This document shows, in pieces, positions 47,870 to 60,093 of a stretch of 64,000 bases of DNA. Positions within the stretch are counted from its first letter, which is position 1; each line of letters starts with the position of its first letter. The position numbers and the translations under genes were made by a program. The notes under the pieces were generated by a model. The model was not told where the DNA came from. It saw only the letters and a list, made by a program, of their open reading frames with translations, and ran no database searches. This DNA is from Paramecium octaurelia (taxonomy: Eukaryota > Ciliophora > Oligohymenophorea > Peniculida > Parameciidae), in contig CAJJDP010000046.1 of assembly GCA_905182995.1 (NCBI GenBank), forward strand, positions 252,488 through 316,487, read 5' to 3'.

Positions 47870-48369
47870 TCAACCAAATAAAATTGTCTTTCTATTACTC
47901 TCCCATTATTTTTTCACCATCTATCTGATCTCTTTCTAATTCAGAGATTCATACTCCAATTTAAGTTTCCAATACGTTTCCTCATAGAATTTACTATATG
48001 GTGATTTATCTCTCTTCTTTGGAGTATTCTCTTCAATCAATGGTCCTGTAATTTCCTAATCATCCACCTATTCAATCTATTTAATAATCTTAGTTGCAGA
48101 TGGTTTGGAGTATGATTTAAAGAATTAGGTGATTTTTTTTTATGAAGACTCAATCTTATCAATCTTTCTTTACATAAATTCCATCACTATCATCTTGTCT
48201 TTGTAAGATGGTAAATCAAGCCATAAAGTCATTGCCTTCTCCCTCAAGTTCCTTTATGGAGTTCCATATTTAGTCTCATAACTAAAACTATTAGGATGAT
48301 TTACTATTTGATAGCCATTTTCAAAAATTTCTCCAATCCCTTGTCATCTTAAGCTTCTTCCAAACACAT
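47870..48369 (-). CDS. Unknown protein, 157 residues
   Basis: The ATG at 48369 is followed at once by a 26-nt intron (GTTTGGAA...GACAAG), giving MWIGEIFENGYQIVNH. This is the only splice that gives a start to the clear frame NSFSYETKYGTPQRNLREKA ... QWESNRKTILFG. The C-terminal half is charged and helical (PYSKFYEETYWKLKLEYESL). No domain recognised. Confidence 0.65.
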
Positions 48370-48409
48370 TTAAAATTAAAAATAGCGGAAAAATAATAAT
48401 TATATAAAT

Positions 48410-49613
48410 TCATTTTAGTAATTTATTTAAATGCTGTCCTAATTAAGTAGGTTATCTAATAATCTTAAAAATATACCTTAAGTAATACTCCCAATAAGTA
48501 ATCTTTCCTGTCTACTCTATGTCAAACTCAAAAAAATAGCTATTTTTATTACATATACCAATAATACTTTCTTGTAAATTGTCTATCTCTAGTTTGTTAA
48601 AGCATCTAGTGTTCTGTAAAGTATCCTTAATTATTTGTGTCTAATTTCATGAAAATTGATCTGTCTTCTTTTTAACAAACAAAATCAAGAAATTATCCCA
48701 TTTCATTGACATCAATAAAACCATCATTCTTTTTGTCTATAAACATGAACATTTCTTGCAGATCTGGTATTTCAGCATCAATCTCATTGTAAAATGCTTC
48801 CATTTTGTACTAAAAGAAATTCTTGCTTATTTTGATTAATGATGTCTCCATATATATAAATCCAAAGATTTGTTCTGCACTAAATTTCTACAAAGCATAA
48901 TATTTAGGTTAACAAATGAAACTCTGACATGGAATTGCAAAATTAAAATCTTTACTATCTGGATCTGTATCTTAAGATATTGCTCTATGTTTCTTTAGAA
49001 AATCAGGTGCTGTAAATAGATCAGCATATTTCCTCACAATTTCTTCTTCAGTCCATTTTTTCTATTTGTGGGATTTCTTTATTGTTTCATCAAATCTTTG
49101 CACTTCTTTAAAGAATCCTCCACTACTAGTGTGGAATTTTTGATTCTGAGATAATCTGTCTTATTATTATTTATGTGGAGTAGTCCTAATTTCTTAATTT
49201 TGTAATACATCAATAAATGTTATGTTTTATCAGATGGATTGATACACAATAGTTATTTGCTTAATGATCTTGGATTATTGTTTCTTATGCTATTCTATCT
49301 GGATTATTATTTGCTTTTGGTTTAAGGAGATCCATTTCTTAGATTTTCCTTTGATTGTTATTATTTCTTCTAAAGGATACGTACTTATTTGTTCTGTTAC
49401 AAAAATTTCCGTAAATCCATATATAATCTTCTTTGGTCTCTATGGATTAGAATGTTATACCATTTTTCTTCTTAAATTGAAATAGGATAGAAATGATATC
49501 TGGATTGTTTTAATGTGCACATTATCTAAGATAGAGTCGATCATCCTTTGGAATTTCTATGATAGAAAGTCATATTCTACATATGCATTTCTCAATTAAA
49601 TTAAAGTAATCAT
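48410..49613 (-). CDS. EF-hand protein with one in-frame TGA
   Basis: From MITLIQLRNAYVEYDFLSQK at 49613 a single frame runs to the TGA at 48410-48412, with two introns (28 and 21 nt). It is exactly in frame (385 codons) if a TGA at 49230-49232 is read through. Three EF-hand-like loops lie near the C-terminus: DKKNDGFIDVNE (canonical), DTNNQGYFTEHQ and DIEQTGKITYWE. The middle has FNFAIPCQSFICQPKYYALQ and a conserved-looking KYADLFTAPDFL. The TGA lies after VYQSI, before NITFIDVLQN; a 60-nt intron could remove it but would be far longer than the others. Likely a calcium sensor of cilia or cortex, by inference. Confidence 0.65.
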
Positions 49614-49668
49614 TAGTCTGACTATTGGGTCTATTCATTTAGCTGTTATAATTAATTATAATAGTAAA

Positions 49669-51166
49669 TCAATTATTAAATTTCTAATTAAAGGAATCAT
49701 TATAATATTTAACAAATTTTCCATCATTCGACTAAGCTCTCTATCTGAAACTATCCTATTGTGATTTAATGAATTTTGACTCATCATGTCGACTCTTCAA
49801 GGGACGAGAGAAATCTATCTAGATTTTCTTGAGAAATTATTGGATTGTTAATTAAGGTTGTTAATATTAAGATTGATTGAGATGCTGGTTATTTTCTTTA
49901 TTTCTTTTATTATTTAAAATCCTGCTCCAATTGCTATCACTAATCTTATTTTGAATATAGTTTAACTAACTAAATATGAGTAATAATTTACCTAAATTTT
50001 TTATTGTCCTTGGAGTCTTACTTAAGCAATTTTGAAATCTCTTTGAAGGATTAATTATTGCTGCTATTATTATATTAATTTAATTTATTAAGAGTCTCCT
50101 TCATTGATTTTAAAGGTTGCTTTTGTTACGGTTTAATCCTGTACTCTTCAAAAGTATCAAATTTTTCAGATCCCTGGCTTTAAAATGTATTCTCTCTTGC
50201 ACTGTATTGTAAACTACTTCTTTTAGTCTCCTCAACCACCTTTGATTCTTAAGGAATAGTTAGTTATTTAGGTGAATTATAAGATTTCAATTCTTGAATT
50301 GTATCCTATAGATTGTTCTCTTAACTAAAAATTGAGCAATCAAAATTGTTCGGTAATATTAATACTGCATGTTTGACTCCATTGAATGATTGATTCTTTC
50401 TCATAATTGGTGGGAGTATCACTAAACTTTTTGCTCCTTCTTTACCAAATCCATCTACACAATAATATTCATTCTTTTGATACGACACGATTTCGTAAAT
50501 CACTCTACTAAAACCAATGTTGATTTCTTAATCACTAAGGATAATATAAGACAATAATAGCCAATATTATTTCATCCATTCAATCAAATCATCATTGTCT
50601 TCTTCTATAAATTCATCTATGCTTTTGATATTCAATTTTAAATGCGATTTTAATTTACTTATTGTCATTTCATTGAAACCCAAAACACTTTAGTAATTAT
50701 CTTAATATAACTTTTGTAAAAGACTGAATAACCCTTAAGAATTTATTCCAAGAATTGAAGCGATTTGTAATGTCTTATTATTCAATTCATCTCTGATCAC
50801 CTATTCTAAAAAGAGACAACTCTATTAAACTACTTACACTAGCACTTTTGGCTAATCAAATAGATAACCAAAAGCTGATGGAAGTGTTTCCTTGACCATA
50901 TTTTCATATTTTAATTTAAACTCGCTTGGTAACATAAATTTAGAAGATGTATTTGTTAAATTGACAGAACAATGAACTAAACTCTCTTGTAATTACTTTA
51001 TCTATTGTTAAAGCCTCAAATTTTCAATTCTAAATTTATTCATATCTGATTCTAAAATTTCTATCATAGCAATTGTTTCATCTGTTTGTATTTACTAAGA
51101 CTAATTTTTCTTAGGTTTTCTGCGAAATGAATTCGCAAGTGACTCCATCTCATCTAAACTCATCAT
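49669..51166 (-). CDS. Unknown 491-residue protein
   Basis: One 22-nt intron (GTAAATTA...ATTTAG) gives an exact frame. MMSLDEMESLANSFRRKPKK is followed by a coiled coil (FRIENLRLQQQIKQLQESLV), a helical middle (LNNKTLQIASILGINSQGLF, IDEFIEEDNDDLIEWMKQYW) and a Ser/Gln/Asn-rich second half. The middle block INIGFSRVIYEIVSYQKNEY looks structured. No family recognised. It lies 55 bp upstream of the EF-hand gene on the same strand. Confidence 0.7.
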
Positions 51167-51494
51167 TATTCAAACTATATTGCTGTTATATAAATATTTA
51201 ATTTATGTTAATTTGTTAATTTATTATTAAGCATGTGATTAGACTAACTAATATTAAAACAAATAAGTCAATTTTCAATTATAGTTAATTAATCAGTCAA
51301 TAAAATCGATTATTTGTTTTTTAAATTCCCAAAATTGAGCTTTTTACATTATTTCTTATTTTTTTTCATTTTGATTCTATTTATTTACAAGTTTAAGTTT
51401 TTAGGCTATAAATTATAGAATAATAATCAAATGATTAAGAGAATTAATAAGAGTTGAAATTCTTAAGCATAAATATTAATAATTTGATTACTAA
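51167..51494. other. AT-rich divergent intergenic region
   Basis: A spacer between divergent genes with no ORF of note; it should hold both promoters. Confidence 0.6.
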
Positions 51495-51914
51495 ATGTAT
51501 TTTGATGAAGACTTAGGTCCTTGGTGCAGTGATGATTATAGACCTCGTTAACGATATCATAGTTAAATGACTGTACCCTTACATAAAGAGAAGACAGAAA
51601 ATAAAGAAACTCATCAAACTATACATTCTATATTAACAGCAAAGAGAAGTGAACTACCTAAGTTAAAGTTGAATAGCATATCACCAAGACAAGCTGTGAA
51701 ATAACAATATATTAACAAATTCATAAAGATAAAGGAATCTCCAAATGAAAAGCATTTTTTGCCGTAACTCTCGTTAATTAAGATGAAACCTCATCGAGCT
51801 AAACCTAAGAATCGAAACACAGACATACATGTGATATTTGAAATCGAAAAAATTATTCGTCGAAACCATGGTTACCTCCCAAGTCATAAATACACTACTT
51901 CTACTATAATTTGA
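51495..51914 (+). CDS. Small basic unknown protein
   Basis: This is an intronless 139-residue ORF. The start MYFDEDLGPWCSDDYRPRQR resembles the start of the gene at 28256 (FDAEDVSPW). The rest is basic (LIKMKPHRAKPKNRNTD). Its TGA (51912-51914) directly abuts the reverse-strand stop of the next gene (51915-51917), forming the palindrome TGATCA. No family recognised. Confidence 0.7.
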
Positions 51915-52570
51915 TCATATATTATCATTTTTTCCTTACAATGCCTCTAACTTAGCTCTAAAGCGTGGTAGTTTTTGGATCAGATAATTATTTTTTTCTA
52001 TGATCATACGGTCTAAAGGCTATTCATTGATTGTGCCACTCCTTTTGTGTTGCATGTGCTTATAAAATTGCTTAATCTATTATGCTATTTGCTCTTCTCT
52101 TTCATCCCGTTTCTGAAGATATTGAATTTATTATTTATTGTCATGTATCTTCAAGGTTTTCTTAAATGGATCAAAATTGTATTATTAAATTAATAGATCG
52201 AAGAACTTCTAATCCCCTGACTAACGATAAATATTTATTATATTACTCTGCCTGCCTTCTGAATTAATAAAAAGTCTAAAAAGTTATTCTTATTTAGCCG
52301 ACTCAATTCTTATTTGATGGTTGGATTTATCTAAGGTATAAAATCCTTGATTTTGAATGGTTCTATTTACTTTGTTTCCAATTAGGTTGATTTTGTGTTA
52401 TAATCTGGGAGATGTTTACCACTGCCTGCCAAAGCAAAATCAATTTTCTTAAGATTCCCCTCATTATCACAATGCGAAAGTAAACGATGGGTCACTTTTC
52501 TTGCAGTCGGCTTAAACGAATCACCATAACGGGTTGGATCAGATTTAGAAATTTAGCTCACTGAATACAT
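51915..52570 (-). CDS. Unknown basic coiled-coil protein
   Basis: This encodes 209 residues with one 26-nt intron (GTAATATA...TCGTTAG) after QKAGR. MYSVSQISKSDPTRYGDSFK starts a polar N-terminal part; the C-terminal half is a charged helix (QQIQYLQKRDEREEQIAQQI) ending RAKLEALQGKNDNI. No family recognised. It is convergent with the 51495 gene with no base between the stops, and divergent from the GFA-like gene with 18 bp between the ATGs. Confidence 0.7.
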
Positions 52571-52588
52571 ATATAATAAAATAAGAAA

Positions 52589-52987
52589 ATGGAATAATAA
52601 TTTTAAGGTGGTTGTCATTGCCAAAAGGTTCAATTTGAGTTTTAAGGACCTCTAGAGTTGGAAGTAATCAGATGTCATTGCTCAATTTGCAAAATGAAAC
52701 AAAATCATCATGTGTTGATAGACAATTCCAAATTTAAATTGCTCACAAGTATGGAAGAGCTTACTCTCTATACCTTCAATACAAAGCAAGTAACATTGAC
52801 ACATTTTAAATACAAGGCTAAACATTACTTTTGTAAAACCTGTGGAGTGCAATCCTTTTTTTATCCCAGATTCAACCCTAACATGATTGCTGTAACCATT
52901 TACTGTGTGCAATTACCGAATAATGTTAAGTTGACATATGTGACTTAGGGACTTGAATAATAAATTAAAGAAACTATTCAACAATGA
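52589..52987 (+). CDS. GFA/CENP-V-fold zinc protein
   Basis: This is an intronless 132-residue protein of the glutathione-dependent formaldehyde-activating (GFA) fold. The zinc-binding cysteines are in GGCHCQKVQFEF, RCHCSICKMK and FCKTCGVQSFF, in the order and spacing of the family. CENP-V and bacterial GFA-like proteins share it. True enzymatic activity is uncertain in this superfamily. The start is at residue 1 of the usual domain, so there is no targeting extension. Confidence 0.88.
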
Positions 52988-53005
52988 AATTAATTATATT
53001 ATCTT

Positions 53006-53269
53006 ATGAATCAACAATGTCCTCATTGCAGAAGAAGAATCCCAGCCATTTCTTCTGTAGCCAAACCCAAAGTTTAGAAGAAATAAAATGTAACACAAAC
53101 ACTCAAAAATATTTCCTTATATGACATACTTGAAGAATTTGCAAAAATTAGAAATGAATAGCACTTCGACTTAATGTAGTTCTTGTAAGAAAAAATAAAA
53201 AAACCAGAAATTACTAAGGATAACCACCCTGTTACTTAAAGAAAGAAATGGGATTTGCCTTAGAAGTGA
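53006..53269 (+). CDS. Small CxxC protein with DILEEFAK motif
   Basis: This is an intronless 87-residue ORF beginning 18 bp after the previous stop. It opens MNQQCPHCRRRIPAIS, a single CxxC pair (half of a zinc finger). ISLYDILEEFAKIRNEQHFD and the tryptophan near the end (RKKWDLPQK) parallel ITLLDILDEFAKESENKSIT and TDWD in the Trp-repeat protein at 32940, so the two share a family module. Function unknown; a protein-protein docking helix is one possibility. Confidence 0.7.
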
Positions 53270-53318
53270 TGATTTTCCCTTCCATATTATTTTCTGTTAA
53301 TTTATAAACTTATATTAA

Positions 53319-54565
53319 TCACTGTTATCTCCTTCTTAAGTTTGCCTTCACTTATAAAAATCCACTATAAGCAGAATCCAAAAGTGGATCATCCTTTATG
53401 TATTTCAAATCTTCCACTTTAAACTCTTAAATTTATAATCAAAATCTATACCCTTCGAAGATTATTTTGATTGTTATTTCCTATTTTTTTGATTTCCATA
53501 AAGCAACTCTTAAACTTCCTTCTCCACTTCTTCTTTTCTTGAAACTCTCTCAGTGGATTTTTATTGTACTACATCTTAATTTGAATGCAATTCTTAAGTC
53601 ATAGGTTATTCTATCGAATGCTATAACATGCTTGGAATGATGTCCTATTTATTCTTTTCCCAATCCAAATAAACTCTCTCAAATTCATAAGGTGATAATT
53701 CTGCTTAGGAAATAATTTATTTGATACCTTGAGGAGAATCATTTGGAACTGTGAAACGACCTTTCTTTATTTCCAACTCTCTTTTAATATTCTCTAAAAT
53801 TTCTTATTTTCTGATATTATGCTACTCTTCATAATTTTTAAATTAATCTTTATCATTTGGTTGAGATTTCTCTGTAACCTTTTTCAAGTATTCATCATAT
53901 TAGGAGCTATCATTTTTCTCATCTCTCTCTGGGCGAGTTAACAATTTCTCACTATCTTTTTTAAGATCATCAACATTAATCACTTGTTTCTTACCATTTG
54001 TATCAACAACTTCTACTCCTCCTTTTAATCCTAGAGCTTTCTTTAGGTCTTCAATTCCTTATTCAATCTTTGGTTCAGCTTTATTAAAAGATTCGTTCTT
54101 CACATCTACTATTGGCAATTTCTAGTAATGTTTTCCATCATCTTCCTTTAAAGTGTCATCTACAACATCATTAAGCAATTTGTTAAAACTGTTTATGGCT
54201 TTCTAAGCAGGTCTTTCAGGATCTTTGGCCACATTTTCTTCTATAACAAGACTTGGAGATTTTCTCCTGTTGTGAGATTCTTAAATTTCTTATTTAATTT
54301 CTTATTTTAATTCTTCTTTGAGTTCTTATTTTAATTATTCTTTTAAGTCTTTTTTTAATTCCTCTTAATTCATTGGATGCTCTATTTTTAGAGATTTATC
54401 TTCATGTTATATTTCAATAGATCTATCATTTTACTTATTATTAGTTTCTTAAACATTATGAGAAATAGTAATTGAATGTTAAATTTATTGTTTTTGTTTC
54501 TTGCTTGAGATAGAATCTTATTATAATTATTATTATTATTATTATTACTATTATTATTATTACTA

Positions 54566-54596
<31 letters not shown>

Positions 54597-57500
54597 GCTT
54601 ATTGTTACTATTGTTGTTATGGTTATTATTCAACTTGACTTTTATTTGGTTATTAAATTTCGAAATTGTCTCCATAATCATAATCCTATTCATTTAATTA
54701 TGGTTAATCATCTTATTGATTTCCTACATCTACTATGATATCTATTTCATTTTCGTCTCTAGGAGTTTCTGAATATATGTCATCTACCTATTGGATATTG
54801 GATAGTTATTCCTATTATTCATTTTCATTCTATTACTAAGGTTAAAATTGATCTGCCTTCATAACAACAAAATCTTATTCCACTTATTATCCATTATCAC
54901 TTTGTTATTATTCTTAAAATTTCTGATTTTATTATTATTATTCAGAAATATCATAATCTGATTCTAATGATTCTTCCACTGTATTTTCTGTTTATTACTC
55001 ATTCGATTAATTATCTGATTCGTCATAATATTATGGTGCCTAATCATAAGCCTCTTCAATTGCTGAACCATCCTTCACTAAATTGTCTATAGTTAGATAT
55101 TAATCTTGAGGTTCAGCATCTTCATAAGTTTCAACTTATTGCATCTAATCATCTGTGGATTATTGATTGTCAAAGAGTTAGTCATCAAATTATTATTCTT
55201 AGGTGACTTCTTATTCTGGAACATCAAATACTTATTCAGCTTCTTATTGTTCTTATGGTAATTCATCTTAATTTTCAGGTTGCTTGATTTCAATTGATGT
55301 ATTTTGATCATCTTCGAATCCTTGATAGTATTATTATTAATCCTCTTAAATTTAAGTTTCATCTTGTTGTTGTAATTCATTGCTTTATTCATCATAAGTG
55401 GCTTCATAAATTTAACTATTATCATTTACAACAATATAGTCACTATTTTGTTACGTTTCCACATTTTCTTATTTGATATTACCAATAGTATTAGCTAAGA
55501 CTTCAAGCTCCTTTTAGAATTCATCAAAGGAAATATTATTTTCATCTTCATTCTAATTTTCAACATTAGAAGCAGTTGTTTCTTCTGCAGCAATAGCAAC
55601 ATCAGTTGATAATAATTATTACTGTTATGAATCATCAATAGATTCTAATGTATCTAAAGTAGTATCAGCAAGTTCATCATCTTTAGCCTCAACAATTTTG
55701 TAATTAGTTTCTTCATTTGTATCATCATTTAACTTGATATCCTCAATTTCTATTGTTTATTATTCTTATTGTTATTCATCATCATAGATAAAATTAACAT
55801 TTTCTAAATTTGGTTCTACAGCCTCTAAATAATCACCAAGTTATTTGACTTCTTATTCTGGTTCTGGCTCAATTTAAGTCTATTCATAATCCTCATCCTT
55901 CAATACAATAACTTATTCATTATTTTCAGGTACATCTAGTCTATCAATAATCAAAGAGTATTATTTGTCCCCCTCAACTACAGAATCTAAAGTACTACTT
56001 TAAGCAGAGTCCAATTTAAAATCTCTAATAACATTAGTCAATTTATCCTTTAACCTCTGTTTCTCTCTTAAGAAATCAGACTTCTTGGGTTTTCTAATAA
56101 ATGCTTCTCCTTCTTCTGTTGTTAATCCAATTTCAATAGCCCCTTCTTCTTTTGTTGTTTCTTAGTCCTGAACCTTCTCTTCTTAAGGTTCTACTTCTAC
56201 TTCAACTTGTTCTTGAGATTATTCAATTTATGGAACCTCTTCAATTTAAGGTTAAACTTACTCTGGAATGACTTCAACTTAGCCAGATTGATATATTTCC
56301 ATCTCTTGATGATCCTCGTCTAATTTAATGGAAGCATCAATAATTTAGATATCTTCATCCTCAATTTGAGGTGTATTTTCAATTTATTGCTCTTATTATT
56401 ACAATTATTAGTCAACTACTTCCTATAGTTAGTTTTCTGTGTTCATAACTTTATCTTCTTCTTTGATCTCTTATATTATTAACTATTGCTCAGGATTGAG
56501 TCCACCATCATTCAAATATATTATTGGGGGTTGTTATTCTTCCTAAGGCTATTAAACTTGAATATCCTTTTATTCATCATACTCAGAATTTACATCCAAA
56601 CTGATTTAATCTTCTATAACCTTAGGTTCTTCACTTTAATTTTCTAACTTGTCAACTTCCTTCTCTAAAACAGTGGCTTATTCCATAATATCTAATTTTG
56701 CTTATTATCGTTCATTTCTGCTTTTATTTTTTAATTTTTTAGCTTCTTCTTTTAATTCTTATGCAAATTTAATCATTTCATCAATATCTGATTCTTGCTT
56801 TAGTAGATCATCATTTATTTAAGTTACTTTTTATTAAGGTTCTGAAAAAGCATCTGGATCAACAGAAATATCCTCAGATTGATCTGTTATTTAATTATCA
56901 CTATTATTATCTTGAATTTATTCTGTATTATTCACTATATCATCTTATATCTAATCTGTATTATCCTCTTTCTCTTATTTTATTTATTCTGTATTATCCT
57001 CTAATACTTATGAATCTACATCGATATCATCCAAATTAGCTTCAGAAACCTTTACATTTTCAATTTTAACCTCATCAACATGAACTTCTACATCTTCTTT
57101 TGAGTCTTCAATGGGTTTAGCCTCTGATTAAATAGATAATTAATCATTTTAGATATCTATAGCATCCTATTTTTGAGGAATATCCTAAGCATTAATTTAA
57201 GAAACATCAGTATCATCTAATTTTATATCTTCAGTTTAGATTTCTTATTTTGATTCCTCTTATTAATTTACATTATCATTGTCCAAATTATCAAATTTAA
57301 CATCTTCTTATTGGAGTACTTAATCATTATTATTGATTGCAACCTCAGATTATAAACTAGAAGCATCTTAATCTTAACTTTATTAAACAATTATTTCTGT
57401 TTAGACTTGTTCAACTTATTCGTTATTAATAACTTATTATTCGTCTTAGATTTGTACTGACTCATTTTATGGTTCTATAATTTGAACCTCATCAGTGGTC

Positions 57501-58667
57501 AACTTAATTTCTTAAGAATTTTCATAATTTAGAGATTCTTCATTCACTAATTTCACATCTTCAAGTTATTATTATTAATTAATTTCCTATAGTTCTTAAG
57601 TTGATTAATCGGATGATTGTGAGTCATTAAGTGTTATTGCTTCAGATTATTAATTTTCTAATGCAGAATCAAGATTTAATGTGATATCTTCCATTTAATT
57701 CGATGTAACTACAGTAGTTTACTGTTATGTCAATTAATCAACATTTGAAGGATCTTCAAATTTAATATCTTCGAATTAATTATTGTTAATTTGATCTACT
57801 TTATCTATTTGAATATCTTGAGCAATTAATTTTTAATCAGAATTTGAGTGTGAATCTTGATCATCCAATTTAAATATTTCTATAGATTCTTATTGTTTGA
57901 ATTCTGTTTGGTTAGGTTAATCTTCATTCACAATTTCAATTGAATCATGAGTTGGATTTACTTCTTCTTAAGAATCCTTAATGATTTCAATAGATTAATG
58001 GTGCCAAATTTCAAAAGATTTGTGTTAATCTAAATGTATTATTTCAAGGGATTGTTGAGCTTATACTAAGCTCCTAAGCTGAATTAATTATTTAAGAGTT
58101 ACATGGCATTCTGTTTTTTAAATGAATGAAATTCAGCAGCCTCTTGCTCCTAGTAATTCTAATATCCAATCAAATCAATTGGTTGTTCCTCATTTGTGAT
58201 AATTATACACATATTCAATTTTCCATCATTATCAACTACGAGATTGCCATCAAGTAAATCTTTGCAAATGAAATAAATGAATACCAATATTGAAATTGTT
58301 TTCATGTGTATTAGTAGCCAAAACACCAATAAATCTAGGTTTCTAGATGATTAGTGGAAATTGTATCTCATTTCCAACATCTATGCGATTAAAACATTCA
58401 ATTTGATAGTTCTCATCGTTTTCTATGGCTAAATAGGCGAATTCGGCCTCAATCTCATTGGATGCCATCATTTATATTGAGAATCCTTATTTAGATTGAT
58501 ACTTATGTACCTTCTTGATTAATATCATGAATTTCTGCAAAGATATCTCCGTGACCATTAAGAAGTGCAATGGCCACTTAAGGAGTCTGCTAAAAAGGTT
58601 CTGAGAAGAGTATTTCCTTAAATTTATCAATGAATTACTTTTGTTTAAATTTGTCCTCCCCCCTCAT
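53319..58667 (-). CDS. Giant acidic Gln/Glu-rich protein (1,747 residues)
   Basis: Four introns (25, 25, 29 and 26 nt) make the 5.3-kb span divide exactly. The first ~190 residues look folded (VAIALLNGHGDIFAEIHDIN, EAEFAYLAIENDENYQIECF, RFIGVLATNTHEN) but I cannot name the domain. The next ~1,200 residues are extremely acidic and Gln-rich, with loose repeats such as EDVKLVNEESL, EDIKLDDTDVS, EIEDIKLNDDT (an E-D-I/V-K-L/F-D motif). A poly-Gln tract is encoded by the trinucleotide run at 54525-54597. The C-terminal ~350 residues are mixed charge and helical (LKKDLKEQLKQELKEELKQE). It could be a calcium- or charge-buffering scaffold; function unknown. Confidence 0.75.
54525..54597 (-). repeat. 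TTA/TAA trinucleotide microsatellite encoding poly-Gln
   Basis: On the minus strand the run is mostly TAA (Gln) with CAA/TAG interruptions, inside the acidic giant gene. It is a likely length-variable site. Confidence 0.88.
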
Positions 58668-58814
58668 TTTTAATCAAAACCGTACCATAATTCATACTGT
58701 GGGCAATCACTAATATAGTGATTAATAGTAAGCATTATTTGACCATTTTTTATTATAATAAAAACGGATTGTATTTATATTACTCTCAATTTACTTATTA
58801 ATTTATTTAACTGA

Positions 58815-60093
58815 ATGGCAGAATAAGGCAGATATAGTAAATTAAGTGAAGAGGAAGCTGCAGCTCAATTCGAATTAAGGTACACATACAAATTTACTTA
58901 AGAAAATAATAATTATTAGGTAATTTGTAAGAACAATACCAAAATGCAAATAGTTAAAAAAATAAAAAGCAATCCAAATCATAATAACATGAGTCTAATC
59001 AACAAGAATTTATAGTCCTTAACCCTAATAAAAAGCGATCATCTTAACAATCCAAAAAGTCATCCACTAAATTATAAATTCATAAAGAAGAATCTCTTTT
59101 GCAAAATCAAAGTCTTCCTCCCGAATAAGAAATTGAATATGAAATCTAATAACCTGTGGATCCAATTCCTCCAGAATAATCTCCTTTAATTGATAAACCA
59201 CAAAAGCCAAGCGTCAAAAAGATGTTACTTAAAGATATAGGTAATCTGGATCTTGAAATTTAAAGATTAACTAGAGAAACCAAAGACTTTAAAAATGAAA
59301 AATCTTTAAATAAATCTCAATTATCTCAGCAGTCAAGAATTCTTAAAGAATCTCATCCTAAACCCAATTCAAGACCTAGTTCATTATAGTAACAACAATC
59401 AAAACCATACTATGAATTGAGACAAAGACCATCAAGTAAGGAATCGCGTATTTCAGATGCCTCTTATACTAAAAAAGCTGAATGTTTTAAAGGAGTCATA
59501 AGAAGTTCTAGTCTTAAAAAACTACCTTAATCATCAAAAACACATTATAATTTTTTATAGTTAAGAAGTGCATCTGAAAAGAAAATCAATCAATCCATCA
59601 ATAAGACAAATACAATCGAATCTGAAAATAAAGAAATTTCCAACAAGATTGTTCAAAGTGAAAGAAAAATACCAAAACCTATTATCTAAATTAATAGAAG
59701 TTAATCTAAATAAGATACCCCTACATATGAAAAAAAAACAGCTACTCCTGTTAAATCCATTTTAAAAGTATAATTTAATTCAATACCTTTGGAATGTAAT
59801 TCAACTAAAAATAATAGTGCTACCTATGTAAACTTTTCATTTAAATTAGTTTCATTAGCACAAAGAATCATACAATAGTTAAATAAGTTTTTCAAAAAAT
59901 AAATGTGTCGAAGCATAGATAGAGGAAGCAGTGTAGTTATACAACAATCTTAAATCTCTGATGCAGAATAAAACAAGTGTCTTATAAGTTAGAAAAGATG
60001 GAAATCTTATTCCTAGGAAAACTGCAGACTTTTTTGTATTTGTTTTTAATTACTTAGTACCATAAAGAAAAGTAGAAACCCACTTTATACTGA
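58815..60093 (+). CDS. Unknown Ser/Lys/Gln-rich protein
   Basis: This encodes 403 residues with three introns (23, 22, 22 nt), frame exact. It is low-complexity and basic (PSVKKMLLKDIGNLDLEIQR is the most ordered part, LVNT-like NLDLEIQRLTRETKDFK). The C-terminal exon carries a helix (CVEAQIEEAVQLYNNLKSLM) and ends FFYHKEKQKPTLY. The start MAEQGRYSKLSEEEAAAQFE is acidic and helical. No family recognised. It is divergent from the giant gene, with ~150 bp between. Confidence 0.7.

Noticed and set aside
49230-49232. Selenocysteine codon
   Set aside because: The contexts of the in-frame TGAs do not match known selenoprotein families, no redox motif surrounds them, and I saw no obvious SECIS-like stem nearby.
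49264-49611. Plus-strand ORF and minus-strand MNRPNS frame upstream of the EF-hand part
   Set aside because: The overlapping frame beginning MITLIQLRNAYVEYDF is longer, needs no intron, and is in phase with the EF-hand region.
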